DNA of 40,301 bases from an uncultured Pelagibacteraceae bacterium. GTDB taxonomy: Bacteria; Pseudomonadota; Alphaproteobacteria; Pelagibacterales; Pelagibacteraceae. The stretch's first letter is position 1; every line of letters starts with the position of its first letter. Of this stretch, positions 7,759 to 19,341 are shown piece after piece. The position numbers were made by a program, and so were the translations under genes. Location of the stretch: assembly GCA_902597425.1 (NCBI GenBank), contig CACJXT010000005.1:1-40301 (forward strand), in the 5' to 3' direction. The notes under the pieces were generated by a model. The model made no database searches. It saw only the letters and a program-made list of their open reading frames with translations, and was not told the DNA's origin.

Positions 7759-8460
7759 ATGAAATTTACCAAGAGATTAATAAAAGGCAAACTTATCAAA
7801 AGATATAAAAGGTTTTTTGTTGATATCAATCTAAATAAAGAAGTAATTACTGCACATTGTCCTAATACTGGATCTATGATGGGTTTATTAAACATAAATA
7901 ACGATGTCTGGATATCAAAAAATGATGATCCTAAAAGAAAATTAAAATTCACTTTAGAAATAATTAAAGTTAAAAAAAATTTAATAGGCGTTAATACTCA
8001 CTTTGCAAACAAAATTGTCTACCATGGTTTGATAAACAATTTAATTAAAGAATTAAATAATAATCAAGATATAAAACGAGAAGTTTTTTTTAATAAAGAA
8101 ACAAGATTTGATTTTTTGCTCAAAAAAAATAATCAAAAAATTTTTGTTGAGGTTAAAAATGTAACTTTATTTAGAAAGGATAAAATTAGCGAATTTCCTG
8201 ATGCAATCACTTCTAGAGGTTCAAAACATTTAAAAACCCTTATTGATGCCACAAAAAAAGGTTATAAATCTTACATAATATTTTTGGTTCAAATACAAGG
8301 AATGAAATATTTTAAAATAGCAAAAGATATAGATAAGGAATATTATCAAAATTATTTACTGGCAAAAAAAGCTGGTGTTAAATTTTTAGCTTATAGATGT
8401 AATATTGACCCTGCTAAAGAAATTAAAATTGAAGAAAAATTAAAAATAATTGATGCATAA
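7759..8460 (+). CDS. sfsA: Sugar fermentation stimulation protein A homolog
   Basis: RFFVDINLNKEVITAHCPNTGSMMGLL and FPDAITSRGSKHLKTL are SfsA signatures. Confidence 0.92.
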   Translation: MKFTKRLIKGKLIKRYKRFFVDINLNKEVITAHCPNTGSMMGLLNINNDVWISKNDDPKRKLKFTLEIIKVKKNLIGVNTHFANKIVYHGLINNLIKELNNNQDIKREVFFNKETRFDFLLKKNNQKIFVEVKNVTLFRKDKISEFPDAITSRGSKHLKTLIDATKKGYKSYIIFLVQIQGMKYFKIAKDIDKEYYQNYLLAKKAGVKFLAYRCNIDPAKEIKIEEKLKIIDA

Positions 8461-9226
8461 TTATTCAGAAAAATTTGAAAAGATGAAAATAGCTGGAAAT
8501 TTAGCAGCCAGAACATTAGACATGCTAACCGACTATATTAAACCTGGTATTACAACTGATTACATAGATAAGCTTGGATACGAATTTATAAAAGATAATG
8601 GTGGACATTCGGCTCCTCTTTTTTATCGAGGTTTTAAAAAATCTTTATGTACATCATTAAATCATGTTGTATGCCATGGAATTCCTTCAGATAGAATTTT
8701 AGAAGAAGGTGAATCTTTAAATGTTGATGTAACGGCAATAGTTAATGAACATTACGGCGACACTAGTAGAATGTTTTGTGTTGGTAAAGCTTCTATCAAG
8801 GCAAACAATTTAATTAACGCTACTTATGACTCTATGATGAAGGCAATAAAAATTTTAAGACCTGGCTTAAAACTTGGTGATATTGGTCATGAGATTCAAG
8901 CCTATGTTGAAGAAAAAGGCTTTTCAGTTGTAAAAGATTTCTGTGGACATGGCATAGGAACAATTTTTCACGAAGAACCAAATATACTTCATTATGGAAA
9001 AAAAAATACTGGAATAGAACTAGTTCCTGGAATGACTTTCACAATTGAACCTATGATTAATGCAGGAAAGTATGAAACAAAAGTTCTACAAGATGGTTGG
9101 ACTGCAGTAACAAAAGATAAATCTTTATCGGCACAATTTGAACATACAGTGGGAATTACGGAAAATAGTTATGAAATTTTTACAGAATCTGCTAAAGGTT
9201 ATACTAAACCTCCATTTAATAATTAA
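8453..9226 (+). CDS. map: Methionine aminopeptidase, type I
   Basis: CTSLNHVVCHGIPSDR, NVDVTAIVNEHYGDTSRMF, GHGIGTIFHEEPN; start placed at ATG 8453, since the ORF-track start at 8450 is a TTG. Confidence 0.96.
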   Translation: MHNYSEKFEKMKIAGNLAARTLDMLTDYIKPGITTDYIDKLGYEFIKDNGGHSAPLFYRGFKKSLCTSLNHVVCHGIPSDRILEEGESLNVDVTAIVNEHYGDTSRMFCVGKASIKANNLINATYDSMMKAIKILRPGLKLGDIGHEIQAYVEEKGFSVVKDFCGHGIGTIFHEEPNILHYGKKNTGIELVPGMTFTIEPMINAGKYETKVLQDGWTAVTKDKSLSAQFEHTVGITENSYEIFTESAKGYTKPPFNN

Positions 9227-10518
9227 TGATAACAAGGTACTCTAGAAAAGAACTCACTAATATTTGGTCAGAAGAAAATAAATACAAAATTTGGCTTGAT
9301 ATTGAAATTGCAGCAGCCCAAGCAATGGAAAAATACAAAATCATTCCTAAAGGTGTTTCTTCAATTGTTAAGAAAAAAGGGAAAATTAATGTTAAAAGAA
9401 TCCATTCTATCGAGTCTAAAGTTAAACATGATGTCATTGCATTTTTGACCTCAATAACAGAAAAAGCAGGAATAAAAGCTAGATATCTTCATCAAGGAAT
9501 GACCTCTTCTGATGTCTTGGATACAAGTTTTAATCTGCAATTAATCCAATCAGGAAAAATACTACTAAAAGATATTGATCAGATATTAAAAATTTTAAAA
9601 AAACAGTCTAAAAAATATAAATTAACTCCTTGTATAGGAAGAAGTCATGGTATTCATGCTGAACCTTTAACTTTTGGATTAAAATTAGCTTCATTCTATG
9701 AAGAGTTTAAAAGAAACAAAAAAAGACTTTTAAGTGCAATTGAGGAGGTTTCAACTTGTGCAATTTCAGGTGCTGTTGGTACTTTTGCAAATATTAGCCC
9801 AAATGTTGAAAAGCATGTTGCAAAAAAACTTGGACTTAAAATTGAACCAATCTCTACACAAATAATACCAAGAGACAGACATGCCTTTTATTTTTCTGTT
9901 CTAGGTATTATAGCAGGATCTGTAGAAAGAGTTGCAACAGAAATAAGACATTTACAAAGAACTGAAGTTTATGAATTACAAGAATTCTTTTCAAAAAAAC
10001 AAAAAGGTTCGTCTGCAATGCCACATAAAAAAAATCCTATATTGAGCGAAAATCTTACAGGATTAGCAAGAATGGTTAGAAGCTACGTAATTCCTGCATT
10101 AGAAAATATAGCTTTATGGCATGAAAGAGATATTTCTCATTCAAGTGTTGAAAGAAACATTGGACCTGATGCAAATATAACTTTAGATTTTGCTCTTGTA
10201 AGGTTATCCAATATTTTAAAAAATATGATTGTCTACCCTAAAAAAATGGCAACTAATCTTAACATAACAAAAGGTATTATTTTTTCTCAAGAATTAATGC
10301 TGGAACTCACAAAAACTAATTTAAGCAGGGAAAAATCATATAGATTAGTCCAAACACATGCAAAAAAATGCATTACACAAAATTTAAATCTATTTGAAGT
10401 TGTAAAAAAAGATAAAAATATAACTGATAGAATTCCTTTAAATAAACTTAATAAAATATTTAATTATTCATCACACTTTAAGAATGTTAATTTAATTTTT
10501 AATAGAGTTTTTAAATAA
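9226..10518 (+). CDS. purB: Adenylosuccinate lyase
   Basis: [37 protein letters not shown] signature. Confidence 0.97.
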   Translation: MITRYSRKELTNIWSEENKYKIWLDIEIAAAQAMEKYKIIPKGVSSIVKKKGKINVKRIHSIESKVKHDVIAFLTSITEKAGIKARYLHQGMTSSDVLDTSFNLQLIQSGKILLKDIDQILKILKKQSKKYKLTPCIGRSHGIHAEPLTFGLKLASFYEEFKRNKKRLLSAIEEVSTCAISGAVGTFANISPNVEKHVAKKLGLKIEPISTQIIPRDRHAFYFSVLGIIAGSVERVATEIRHLQRTEVYELQEFFSKKQKGSSAMPHKKNPILSENLTGLARMVRSYVIPALENIALWHERDISHSSVERNIGPDANITLDFALVRLSNILKNMIVYPKKMATNLNITKGIIFSQELMLELTKTNLSREKSYRLVQTHAKKCITQNLNLFEVVKKDKNITDRIPLNKLNKIFNYSSHFKNVNLIFNRVFK

Positions 10519-11303
10519 TGAAAAAAGGTAAAAAACTATACGAAGGTAAAGCTAAAATTCTTTATGCGGCTTCAGAAAAAGGAACAGCCATACAACACTT
10601 TAAAGATGACGCCACTGCTTTCAATAATCAAAAAAAATCAAATATTGAAGGAAAAGGCATTTTAAATAATAGAATTTCTGAACATATATTATCAAGTCTA
10701 AACCAAATAGGTATTGAAACTCATTTAATTAAAAGGATCAACATGAGAGAACAGTTGGTTAAATTAGTTGAAATTATTCCAATTGAATTTGTTGTAAGAA
10801 ATATTGCCACTGGTTCGCTTACTAAAAGACTAGGTATAGAAGACGGAACTATATTAGAAAAACCACTAATAGAATTTTGTTATAAAAATGATGACTTAAA
10901 CGATCCGTTGGTTGCAAGAGAGCATATTTATTCTTTTGGTTGGGCAACCGCTATAGAATTAGATTGGATAACCAAACAATGCTTTAGAATAAATGATTTC
11001 ATGCAAGGTATGTTCAAAGCTGTTGGAATTAAATTGGTAGATTTTAAACTTGAGTTTGGAAGACTAAATAAAGATGAAAAAACAAAAATTCTACTAGCAG
11101 ATGAAATTAGTCCTGATACATGTAGATTATGGGATGCAACTAGTGACAAGAAACTAGATAAAGATAGATTTAGAAAAGACTTAGGAAATCTACTTGAGGC
11201 ATATCAAGAAGTTGCGAGAAGATTGGATATTCTGCATGAGCAAAATAATGTAAGACCAATTAAATTTCCTAAACCTATAGCGGTAAAAATCAAAAAAAAA
11301 TAA
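10518..11303 (+). CDS. purC: SAICAR synthetase
   Basis: [41 protein letters not shown]. Confidence 0.97.
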   Translation: MKKGKKLYEGKAKILYAASEKGTAIQHFKDDATAFNNQKKSNIEGKGILNNRISEHILSSLNQIGIETHLIKRINMREQLVKLVEIIPIEFVVRNIATGSLTKRLGIEDGTILEKPLIEFCYKNDDLNDPLVAREHIYSFGWATAIELDWITKQCFRINDFMQGMFKAVGIKLVDFKLEFGRLNKDEKTKILLADEISPDTCRLWDATSDKKLDKDRFRKDLGNLLEAYQEVARRLDILHEQNNVRPIKFPKPIAVKIKKK

Positions 11304-11546
11304 ATGAAAATTAAAATCATAGTAACACTTAAAAAAAGTGTTTTAGATCCTCAAGGTACAGTTATTCAACAAGCGTTAAATGGAATGGGTTTTAACGATG
11401 TTAATGAAGTAAGACAGGGGAAATTTTTTGAGATTAATATAGATGAAAAAGATCAAAGTAAAGCAGAAGAAAAAGCTGATGAAATGTGTAAAAAACTCTT
11501 AGCAAATCTAGTTATTGAAGATTACAAAATTATTGGATCACAATAA
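11304..11546 (+). CDS. purS: FGAM synthase, PurS subunit
   Basis: 80-aa protein KIIVTLKKSVLDPQGTVIQQALNGMGF between purC and purQ. Confidence 0.94.
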   Translation: MKIKIIVTLKKSVLDPQGTVIQQALNGMGFNDVNEVRQGKFFEINIDEKDQSKAEEKADEMCKKLLANLVIEDYKIIGSQ

Positions 11547-11552
11547 TAAATA

Positions 11553-12236
11553 ATGAATTCATCAGTAATAACTTTTCCAGGATCAAATTGTGATAGAGAC
11601 ATGGATGTTGCTCTAAAAAAATTTGGATTTAAAAATAAAATGGTTTGGCACAATGATGTTGAATTGCCTAAAAGTGAACTTGTCGTTCTACCAGGAGGTT
11701 TTTCTTATGGTGATTATTTAAGATGCGGATCTATGGCTTCGAAATCTAGAATAATGAAATCAGTAATTAATTTTGCAAAATCAGGAGGTAAAATTATGGG
11801 TATCTGTAATGGGTTTCAAATTTTAGTAGAAACCGGACTACTTCCAGGTGTTTTGTTAAGAAATAAATATTTAGAATTCATTTGTAAAAATGTTTTTGTG
11901 AAAGTTAATAATAAAAATAATCCATATTTTAAAGATATTAAAAAAGATACACTCGAACTTCACATTGCTCATAATGAAGGAAATTATTTTTGTTCAAAAG
12001 AACAAATTAAAGAAATTAATAATAACAATCAAATAGCTCTATATTACTCTGATAAAGATGGAAAGATTAATGAAAATACTAATCCTAATGGGTCTATTAA
12101 AAATATTGCAGGTGTTTTTAATAAAGAAAAAAATGTATTAGGGATGATGCCCCACCCTGAACGCATGATTGATCCAGATCTTTCAGGTGAAGACGGTTCT
12201 ATTTTTTTTAAAAACTTAATTAATAATTTAAAATAA
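11553..12236 (+). CDS. purQ: FGAM synthase, glutamine amidotransferase subunit PurQ
   Basis: [46 protein letters not shown]. Confidence 0.97.
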   Translation: MNSSVITFPGSNCDRDMDVALKKFGFKNKMVWHNDVELPKSELVVLPGGFSYGDYLRCGSMASKSRIMKSVINFAKSGGKIMGICNGFQILVETGLLPGVLLRNKYLEFICKNVFVKVNNKNNPYFKDIKKDTLELHIAHNEGNYFCSKEQIKEINNNNQIALYYSDKDGKINENTNPNGSIKNIAGVFNKEKNVLGMMPHPERMIDPDLSGEDGSIFFKNLINNLK

Positions 12237-14428
12237 TGATAGTTAATGAACAAATTGCGATTGATCATGGTTTAAAAAAAGATGAGTATAAAAAAATTTG
12301 TGATTTATTAAAAAGAATTCCAAATATAACTGAACTTGGAATTTTTTCTGCAATGTGGAACGAACATTGTTCATATAAATCGTCAAGGCTTCATCTTAAA
12401 AATTTACCCACTAAAGGAAAAAATGTGATCCAAGGCCCAGGTGAAAATGCTGGCGTTGTTGACATTGGAGATGATGATGCAATTGTTTTTAAAATAGAAA
12501 GTCACAATCACCCATCATTTATTGAGCCTTATCAAGGAGCGGCAACAGGTGTTGGTGGAATTATGAGGGATGTTTTTACGATGGGTGCTAGACCTATTGC
12601 AAATCTTAACTCAATTCATTTTGGATCACCACAACATAAAAAAACAAAGAATTTACTTAGAGGCGTTGTGCATGGAATAGGTGGATATGGAAACTGTATG
12701 GGTGTTCCAACAATTGCAGGACAAACAAGTTTCGATGAGTCTTATAATGGTAATATTTTAGTAAATGCTATGACCTTAGGATTGGTTAAAAAAAATAAAA
12801 TTTTTTATTCTAAAGCAGCTGGTTTAGAAAAACCTGTTATCTACGTAGGGTCTAAAACTGGTAGAGATGGAATTCACGGAGCCAGCATGGCCTCAGCAAT
12901 ATTTGATGACAAAATAGAAGAAAAAAAACCCACAGTACAAGTGGGTGATCCTTTCACTGAAAAACTTTTGTTAGAAGCATGCTTAGAATTAATGGCCGGT
13001 GATTCTATTATTGCAATTCAAGATATGGGTGCTGCAGGACTTACATCTTCCAGTATAGAAATGGCATCAAAAGGAAAATTAGGTATAGAAATTAACTTAA
13101 ACAAAGTACCTTGTAGAGAAACTAATATGACACCTTATGAAATTATGCTTTCTGAGAGTCAAGAAAGAATGCTTATAATATTAGAAAATGGAAAAGAAAA
13201 TTTAGCAAAAAAAATTTTTGATAAATGGAATTTAGATTTTGCTGTAATTGGTAAAACAACTAATAATAAAAAAATTGAACTTTTTTTTGATAAAAAAAAG
13301 GTTGCAGATATACCTATAGATACTTTAGTTGAAAACTCACCAATGTATGATCGTAAATGGAAGAAATGTAAATTACCAAAAAAAATTAAAATTAAAAAAG
13401 AAGATTTTAAAAATTTAAAAATTATTAATATTTTAAATAAAATTTTATCTAGTCCAAATATATGTAGTAAAGAATGGATTTGGCAACAATATGATCATAC
13501 AGTTATGGGTGATACTATTCAAAAACCCGGTGGTGACTCTGGAGTTGTTAGAGTTCATGGTACTAATAAGGCAGTGGCTGCTTCAGTTGACTCTTCTGCT
13601 GTTTATTGCTGGGCTCATCCTTTAAGTGGAGGAAAACAAATTGTTTGTGAAAGTTGGAGAAACTTAATTGCTGTTGGAGCAAAACCAATTGCTATAACAA
13701 ACTGTCTAAACTTTGGTAGCCCAGAAAATGAAGAAAATATGGGTGAGTTTGTTGAGTGTGTTCAGGGATTAGGTGAAGCTAGTTCATATTTAGATTTTCC
13801 TGTTGTTTCTGGAAATGTATCTTTTTACAACCAAACAAAAAATATTGGAATTAAACCTACACCTGCAATTGGCGGTGTTGGCTTAATAAAAGATTATAAA
13901 AAAATGGTCACTATGAGTTTAAAACAAAGTGATAATATTCTTTTAGTCGTTGGAAAAACTGAAGGAGATTTAAATCAAAGTTTATTTTTAAGGGATATTT
14001 TAAATGAAAAAAATGGTCCTCCACCAGAAATCAATTTATTTAATGAAAAAAATAATGGTGAAACAATATTGAAACTTATTGATAAAAAATTAATAAAGTC
14101 TTCTCATGATGTCTCTTTGGGTGGCATTATTATTGCTCTCTCCAAAATGTGTATTAAAGGAAAAAAGGGTGCAACACTTAAGAAGCCTAACTATTTAATG
14201 AACGAATTTGAATACCTTTTTAGTGAAGACCAAGGAAGATATATAATCGAGATTGAAAAAATTAACTTAAAAAATGTAACTGAAATTCTTGAAAAAAACT
14301 CAGTTCATTATGATGAACTTGGAACTGTCAATGAAAATGAGCTAATTATTAATAATAAATCAAAAGTAACAATTGACGAATTAATTAAATCCCATACAAA
14401 TTGGTTAAATAACTATATGAGTAAATAA
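12236..14428 (+). CDS. purL: FGAM synthase, PurL subunit
   Basis: 730 aa; [47 protein letters not shown]. Confidence 0.98.
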   Translation: MIVNEQIAIDHGLKKDEYKKICDLLKRIPNITELGIFSAMWNEHCSYKSSRLHLKNLPTKGKNVIQGPGENAGVVDIGDDDAIVFKIESHNHPSFIEPYQGAATGVGGIMRDVFTMGARPIANLNSIHFGSPQHKKTKNLLRGVVHGIGGYGNCMGVPTIAGQTSFDESYNGNILVNAMTLGLVKKNKIFYSKAAGLEKPVIYVGSKTGRDGIHGASMASAIFDDKIEEKKPTVQVGDPFTEKLLLEACLELMAGDSIIAIQDMGAAGLTSSSIEMASKGKLGIEINLNKVPCRETNMTPYEIMLSESQERMLIILENGKENLAKKIFDKWNLDFAVIGKTTNNKKIELFFDKKKVADIPIDTLVENSPMYDRKWKKCKLPKKIKIKKEDFKNLKIINILNKILSSPNICSKEWIWQQYDHTVMGDTIQKPGGDSGVVRVHGTNKAVAASVDSSAVYCWAHPLSGGKQIVCESWRNLIAVGAKPIAITNCLNFGSPENEENMGEFVECVQGLGEASSYLDFPVVSGNVSFYNQTKNIGIKPTPAIGGVGLIKDYKKMVTMSLKQSDNILLVVGKTEGDLNQSLFLRDILNEKNGPPPEINLFNEKNNGETILKLIDKKLIKSSHDVSLGGIIIALSKMCIKGKKGATLKKPNYLMNEFEYLFSEDQGRYIIEIEKINLKNVTEILEKNSVHYDELGTVNENELIINNKSKVTIDELIKSHTNWLNNYMSK

Positions 14429-14655
14429 TGGCAATGGATTTAAAAGAAATTGAAAAGTGTATTAAAGAAGCTTTACCTGACGCTATAATTGAAATTCAAG
14501 ACTTAGCAGGTGATGGAAACCATTATTCAGCTACCGTTACTTCTTCTAAATTTTCAGGAAAAAGTAAAATTGAACAGCACAAGATTGTATATAATTCATT
14601 AAAAGGTAAAATGGGTAATGAGCTACACGCTTTAGCAATTAAAACAAAGGAGTAA
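14428..14655 (+). CDS. bolA: BolA family protein
   Basis: 75-aa BolA-like sequence; adjacent to monothiol glutaredoxin. Confidence 0.88.
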   Translation: MAMDLKEIEKCIKEALPDAIIEIQDLAGDGNHYSATVTSSKFSGKSKIEQHKIVYNSLKGKMGNELHALAIKTKE

Positions 14656-14661
14656 AAGAAA

Positions 14662-14994
14662 ATGGAACAAAAAACAAAAGATCTAATTACAAATGAAATT
14701 AATGATAATGAAATTTGCCTATTTATGAAAGGTACGCCTGATGCACCACAATGTGGATTTTCCATGGCTATATCTAATATGCTTAAAATTCTAGAAGTTA
14801 ACTTTAAAGGAATAAATGTATTAGAAAATGAAGAATTAAGACAAGGTATTAAAGAGTTTAGTGATTGGCCAACAATACCTCAGTTATACATAAAAAAAGA
14901 ATTTGTTGGTGGGTGCGATATTGTAAAAGAAATGTACGAAAATGGTGAGTTAACAAAAAAATTAGAAGAAAAAAATATTAATTTTAAAAAATAA
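14662..14994 (+). CDS. grxD: Monothiol glutaredoxin, Grx4 family
   Basis: CGFS active site in [36 protein letters not shown]. Confidence 0.96.
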   Translation: MEQKTKDLITNEINDNEICLFMKGTPDAPQCGFSMAISNMLKILEVNFKGINVLENEELRQGIKEFSDWPTIPQLYIKKEFVGGCDIVKEMYENGELTKKLEEKNINFKK

Positions 14995-15001
14995 ATTTTT
15001 A

Positions 15002-15619
15002 TTATCTCGAGTAATACTCAATAACTAAATTTGGTTCCATTACAACTGGGTATGGTACTTCTTCGAATTTAGGAGTTCTAACAAATTTTGCTTTCTTATT
15101 TTTTTCATCAACTTGAATGTACTCAGGAACTTCTCTTTCTTTATTTGCAAGAGCTATATCTATAAAAGCTAGTTGTTTAGATTTATCTTTAATTTCAACT
15201 GTTGCTTCTTCTTTTAATTGATAGCTAGAAATATTTACTTTTTTTCCATTAACTTTAACGTGTCCATGATTTATTAATTGTCTGGCAGAAAAAATTGTTG
15301 TTGATAATTTTGCTCTATAAACAACTGCATCTAATCTTCTTTCCAATAATCCTATTAAATTTTCGGCACTATCACCTTTTTTCATAATAGCTTTTTTATA
15401 AATATTTCTAAATTGTCTTTCATTGATATTTCCATAGTAAGATTTTAATTTTTGCTTAGCTTGTAACTGGATTCCATAGTCAGAAGGTTTTGCGCTTCTG
15501 GTTTGCCCATGTTGACCTGGGCCATAAGCTCTGGTGTTAAATGGACTTTTAGGTCTACCCCAAAGATTTACTTTTAATCTTCTATCAACCTTATGTTTAG
15601 AATTAAGTCTTTTTGTCAT
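15002..15619 (-). CDS. rpsD: 30S ribosomal protein S4
   Basis: [38 protein letters not shown]4 domain. Confidence 0.98.
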   Translation of the reverse strand: MTKRLNSKHKVDRRLKVNLWGRPKSPFNTRAYGPGQHGQTRSAKPSDYGIQLQAKQKLKSYYGNINERQFRNIYKKAIMKKGDSAENLIGLLERRLDAVVYRAKLSTTIFSARQLINHGHVKVNGKKVNISSYQLKEEATVEIKDKSKQLAFIDIALANKEREVPEYIQVDEKNKKAKFVRTPKFEEVPYPVVMEPNLVIEYYSR

Positions 15620-15631
15620 TTAATAACAGGC

Positions 15632-15659
15632 TTTATAAACTTACTCATAATTTTGTCAA
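15632..15659 (-). promoter_or_regulatory. Candidate sigma70-type promoter for rpsD
   Basis: Minus strand TTGACA (15654-15659) - 16 nt - TATAAA (15632-15637); -10 box 12 nt from the rpsD ATG. Confidence 0.55.
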
Positions 15660-16373
15660 TCAACCTTTTTTAGCTAAACTTGCAAATACACCTGATAAAA
15701 TACGTGTTTCTTTTTTAGATAATTCCATTTTGTAAAATATACTTCTTAAATTTTCTAACATTATAGGTTTTTTTTCAGTAGATTTAAAAAAGTTTTTTTC
15801 TTCAAGATTTTTTACACAAAGATTCACCATCGATTGAATTTCTTTTTTGCTTGCTAATTTTATTTTATTAGACTTAGTGTACTTTGAAGTTTTTAAATTA
15901 AATAAATTAGCTATTACTTGACAAACAATTATTACACTATGAGATAAATTTAAAGATTTAAAGTTAGGATTAGTAGGAATTTGTAAAGTATAATTTGCAT
16001 AACTAATTTCATTATTAGACAATCCTGAAGATTCTGAACCAAATAGAAAAGCAATTTTTTTGCTAAAATCAATTTTTTTTAAATCATTTAACTTAATATG
16101 TTTAATATTTTTATTTCTGAATCTTGAAGTAGTTGCAATTACAAAATCAACCTTTCTTATTGCAGGTTCTAAAGTTTCATAAATTCTACTATTTTTTATT
16201 ATATCTTTTGCTCCGACAGAAGTTGCTATAATTTTGTCATTAGGAAAAATAGGTTTTGGATTAATAATAGTTAACTTTTTAAAATTAAAATTTTTTAGAG
16301 CTCTTGCGCAGGCTCCTATATTTTCAGAAAGCTGTGGTTTGTGAAGAATAAATGAAATATTAGCAATAGACAT
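15660..16373 (-). CDS. trmJ: RNA methyltransferase, TrmH/SpoU family (TrmJ-like)
   Basis: LHKPQLSENIGACARALKNFN, LFGSESSGLSNNEI, LNLSHSVIIVC. Confidence 0.85.
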   Translation of the reverse strand: MSIANISFILHKPQLSENIGACARALKNFNFKKLTIINPKPIFPNDKIIATSVGAKDIIKNSRIYETLEPAIRKVDFVIATTSRFRNKNIKHIKLNDLKKIDFSKKIAFLFGSESSGLSNNEISYANYTLQIPTNPNFKSLNLSHSVIIVCQVIANLFNLKTSKYTKSNKIKLASKKEIQSMVNLCVKNLEEKNFFKSTEKKPIMLENLRSIFYKMELSKKETRILSGVFASLAKKG

Positions 16374-17974
16374 TAAATGCTTGCCGGAGCATTATCTTTG
16401 AATAATTTATAATCTAAACTATCAACAAGGGCCTTAAATGATGCATCAATAATGTTAGTAGATACACCTATAGTAAACCAATTTTTCCCTTTTGAGTCTG
16501 TGCTCTCGATTGAAACTCTAGTAACAGCTTCTGTTCCTGTATTTAATATTCTAACTTTATAATCAACTAACTTTAAATCTTTTAAATATTGTGAATATTT
16601 AGCAATTTTATCTACATTATTTCTAATCGCATTATCTAGTGCGTGTACTGGACCATTTCCTTCACCTTCACACAAAATTATTTTTTTATCAACTTCCAAG
16701 TGAGCTTTTGCAGAAGAAATTATATTTCCTAATTTATCTTTTTTTACACTTACATCATATTCCTTAATCGAAATATATCTTGGTATTTCTCCCATTAATC
16801 TTCGAGCCAATAACTCGAATGACGCATCAGCTCCATCATAACTATAACCTATGAATTCTCTATCTTTAACTTCATCAAGAAGTTTTTTTATTTTTGGATC
16901 ATCTTCTTTAAATTCTACACCAATTGATTTTAGTCTTGATATAATATTTGATTTACCCGATTGATCAGAGACAACAATATTTCTTGTATTTCCTACTAAT
17001 TTTGGTTCTATATGTTCATAAGTTTTTGGATCTTTTTGAACTGCTGAAACATGTAGACCTCCTTTATGAGAAAATGCAGCTGCCCCTACATAAGGTAAAT
17101 GCTGGTTTGGTTTTCTATTTAATATTTCGTCTAATAATCTTGATGTTTGAGTTATTTTATTAATATTTTCAGATTTAATATTAGTTAAAAAATTTTTGTT
17201 TAAATATTTTTTCAAATGAATTGTAGGTATAATAGACATCAAATTTGCATTTCCACATCTTTCACCGAGTCCATTAATCGTTCCTTGTACTTGTCTAGCA
17301 CCAGCAGATACTGCGGCAAAAGAATTTGCAACTGCATTACCAGTATCATTATGAGCATGAATTCCAAGATTATTACCTGGAATGTGTTTTGTTATTTCTT
17401 TTACAATTTTTTCAACTTCATTTGGTAGAGTTCCTCCATTAGTATCACAAAGAACAATCCATCTTGCACCATTATCATATGCAGATTTAACGCAAGATAT
17501 TGCGTAATCACTATTATTTTTAAAACCATCGAAAAAATGTTCGGCATCAAACATAAATTCTTTATTTTCTTTGACAAAATGCTTCGTACTCTCAACAATA
17601 TTTTCTAAATTTTCCTCTTTTGAAATTCCCAAAGCCACATCAACATGAAAATCCCAGGTTTTTCCAACAAGACAAATTGATGGAGCTTTACTATTAAGTA
17701 AAGCTGATAAACCAGGATCATTTTTAGCACTTCTTCCAGATTTTTTAGTCATACCAAACGCGGTTAACTTTGAATTAATAAGTTTTATTTTTCTTTGAAA
17801 AAATTCTGTATCAGTAGGGTTTGCTCCGGGCCACCCACCTTCAATATAATCAACACCCAATTTATCAAGTGCCTCAGCAATTTTTATTTTATCATCAATT
17901 GAAAAATCAACACCTTGAGTTTGAGCTCCATCTCTCAAAGTTGTATCAAATATGTATAGTTTTTCTTTACTCAT
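16373..17974 (-). CDS. cimA: (R)-citramalate synthase
   Basis: LYIFDTTLRDGAQTQGVDFSIDDKIKIAEALD, HAHNDTGNAVANS; start MSKEKL gives an ATGA overlap with cysS (the ORF-track start is 17986). Confidence 0.92.
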   Translation of the reverse strand: MSKEKLYIFDTTLRDGAQTQGVDFSIDDKIKIAEALDKLGVDYIEGGWPGANPTDTEFFQRKIKLINSKLTAFGMTKKSGRSAKNDPGLSALLNSKAPSICLVGKTWDFHVDVALGISKEENLENIVESTKHFVKENKEFMFDAEHFFDGFKNNSDYAISCVKSAYDNGARWIVLCDTNGGTLPNEVEKIVKEITKHIPGNNLGIHAHNDTGNAVANSFAAVSAGARQVQGTINGLGERCGNANLMSIIPTIHLKKYLNKNFLTNIKSENINKITQTSRLLDEILNRKPNQHLPYVGAAAFSHKGGLHVSAVQKDPKTYEHIEPKLVGNTRNIVVSDQSGKSNIISRLKSIGVEFKEDDPKIKKLLDEVKDREFIGYSYDGADASFELLARRLMGEIPRYISIKEYDVSVKKDKLGNIISSAKAHLEVDKKIILCEGEGNGPVHALDNAIRNNVDKIAKYSQYLKDLKLVDYKVRILNTGTEAVTRVSIESTDSKGKNWFTIGVSTNIIDASFKALVDSLDYKLFKDNAPASI

Positions 17975-19341
17975 TTTAATTTCCAAGAAGTCTTATCATC
18001 TTTATCTTCGATTAATACTCCTTTATCTAACAACTCATCTCTTATTTTATCTGCAAGTTTATAATTTTTTTTATCTCTTGCTTCATTTCTTTGATTAATT
18101 TTTTCCAATATTTCTTGTTCAGATATAACTGATTTACCTATTTTAAATTCTACCCATTTTTTTTCAGTTTCTTCAAGTAATCCAATAAAATTACAAGCTG
18201 AAGTGAAAATTTCTTTATCTTTTAAGTCTCCTTTTTGAGATTTTTCAAATAATTTGTGTAAATTGGTAATATAACTCGGGGTATTTAAATCATCATATAA
18301 TGGATTTAAATATTCTTCAGGTATTAAAACTGGTTTTTTTAATTCAACATAACTTTTATACCATTTGCTTAAAGTATTTTGACATTGATTAATTAAACTA
18401 TCATTCCAATCTAAAGGTTGTTTGTAGTGGGAACTTATTAAAGCCAATCTTAGCACCTGACCGTTAACTTTATTTTTAAAATCATTTATTTTTAAAATAT
18501 TTCCCTGAGATTTTGCCATCTTTTCATTAGACATAGTAATAAAGCCATTGTGTATCCAATAATTAGCAAATGTTTCGTTGTCATTTGCACATCTTGATTG
18601 AGCAATTTCATTTTCATGATGAGGAAAAATTAAATCTCTACCTCCTCCATGAATATCAAATTTTTCTCCTAAATATTTTTTTGCCATTACTGAACATTCA
18701 AGATGCCAGCCTGGCCTCCCATTTCCCCATGGAGATTCCCAGTAAGGTTCTTTATCTTTTGATGGTTTCCATAAAACAAAATCTTCTGGATTTTTTTTAT
18801 TTTTAGAAACTTCAACTCTTGATCCAGCAATTAATTCTTCTAATTTTTTGTTTGATAATTTTCCATAATCTTTGAATTTTTTTACCTCAAAATATACATG
18901 ACGATTATTAGAATAAGCATATCCTTTTTTTAGTAGTTGATTAATCATTTCAATCATTGAAGAAATGTTTTTAGTAGCTTTAGGTTCATAGGTTGGTTTC
19001 TGGCAATTTAGATAAGAGCAATCTTCATGAAAAGTTTTTGTAACTTTGTTAGTAAGATCTTCTGTAGATATGTTTTTTTCTTTAGATGCCTGGATAATTT
19101 TATCGTCTATATCAGTAATATTTCTTACATAAACAACTTTTTTTTCTCCATAATTACATTTTAAAACTCTAAATAAAATATCAAATACAATCAATGGTCT
19201 TGCATTGCCAATATGTGGTTCATCATAAGCAGTCGGTCCACAAACATACATGCTGATATTCTTATTATTTATTGGAATAAATTTTTCTTTCTTGTTTCCA
19301 AAACTATTAGATAAATAAATTTCTTTATTCATAATAATCAT
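17971..19341 (-). CDS. cysS: Cysteinyl-tRNA synthetase
   Basis: MYVCGPTAYDEPHIGNAR, GWHLECSVMA, HHENEIAQS, MAKSQGN; start MIIMNKE gives an ATGA overlap with nadE. Confidence 0.97.
   Translation of the reverse strand: MIIMNKEIYLSNSFGNKKEKFIPINNKNISMYVCGPTAYDEPHIGNARPLIVFDILFRVLKCNYGEKKVVYVRNITDIDDKIIQASKEKNISTEDLTNKVTKTFHEDCSYLNCQKPTYEPKATKNISSMIEMINQLLKKGYAYSNNRHVYFEVKKFKDYGKLSNKKLEELIAGSRVEVSKNKKNPEDFVLWKPSKDKEPYWESPWGNGRPGWHLECSVMAKKYLGEKFDIHGGGRDLIFPHHENEIAQSRCANDNETFANYWIHNGFITMSNEKMAKSQGNILKINDFKNKVNGQVLRLALISSHYKQPLDWNDSLINQCQNTLSKWYKSYVELKKPVLIPEEYLNPLYDDLNTPSYITNLHKLFEKSQKGDLKDKEIFTSACNFIGLLEETEKKWVEFKIGKSVISEQEILEKINQRNEARDKKNYKLADKIRDELLDKGVLIEDKDDKTSWKLK

Noticed and set aside
17401-17598. 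65-aa minus-strand ORF within cimA
   Set aside because: Alternative frame of cimA; no independent support.
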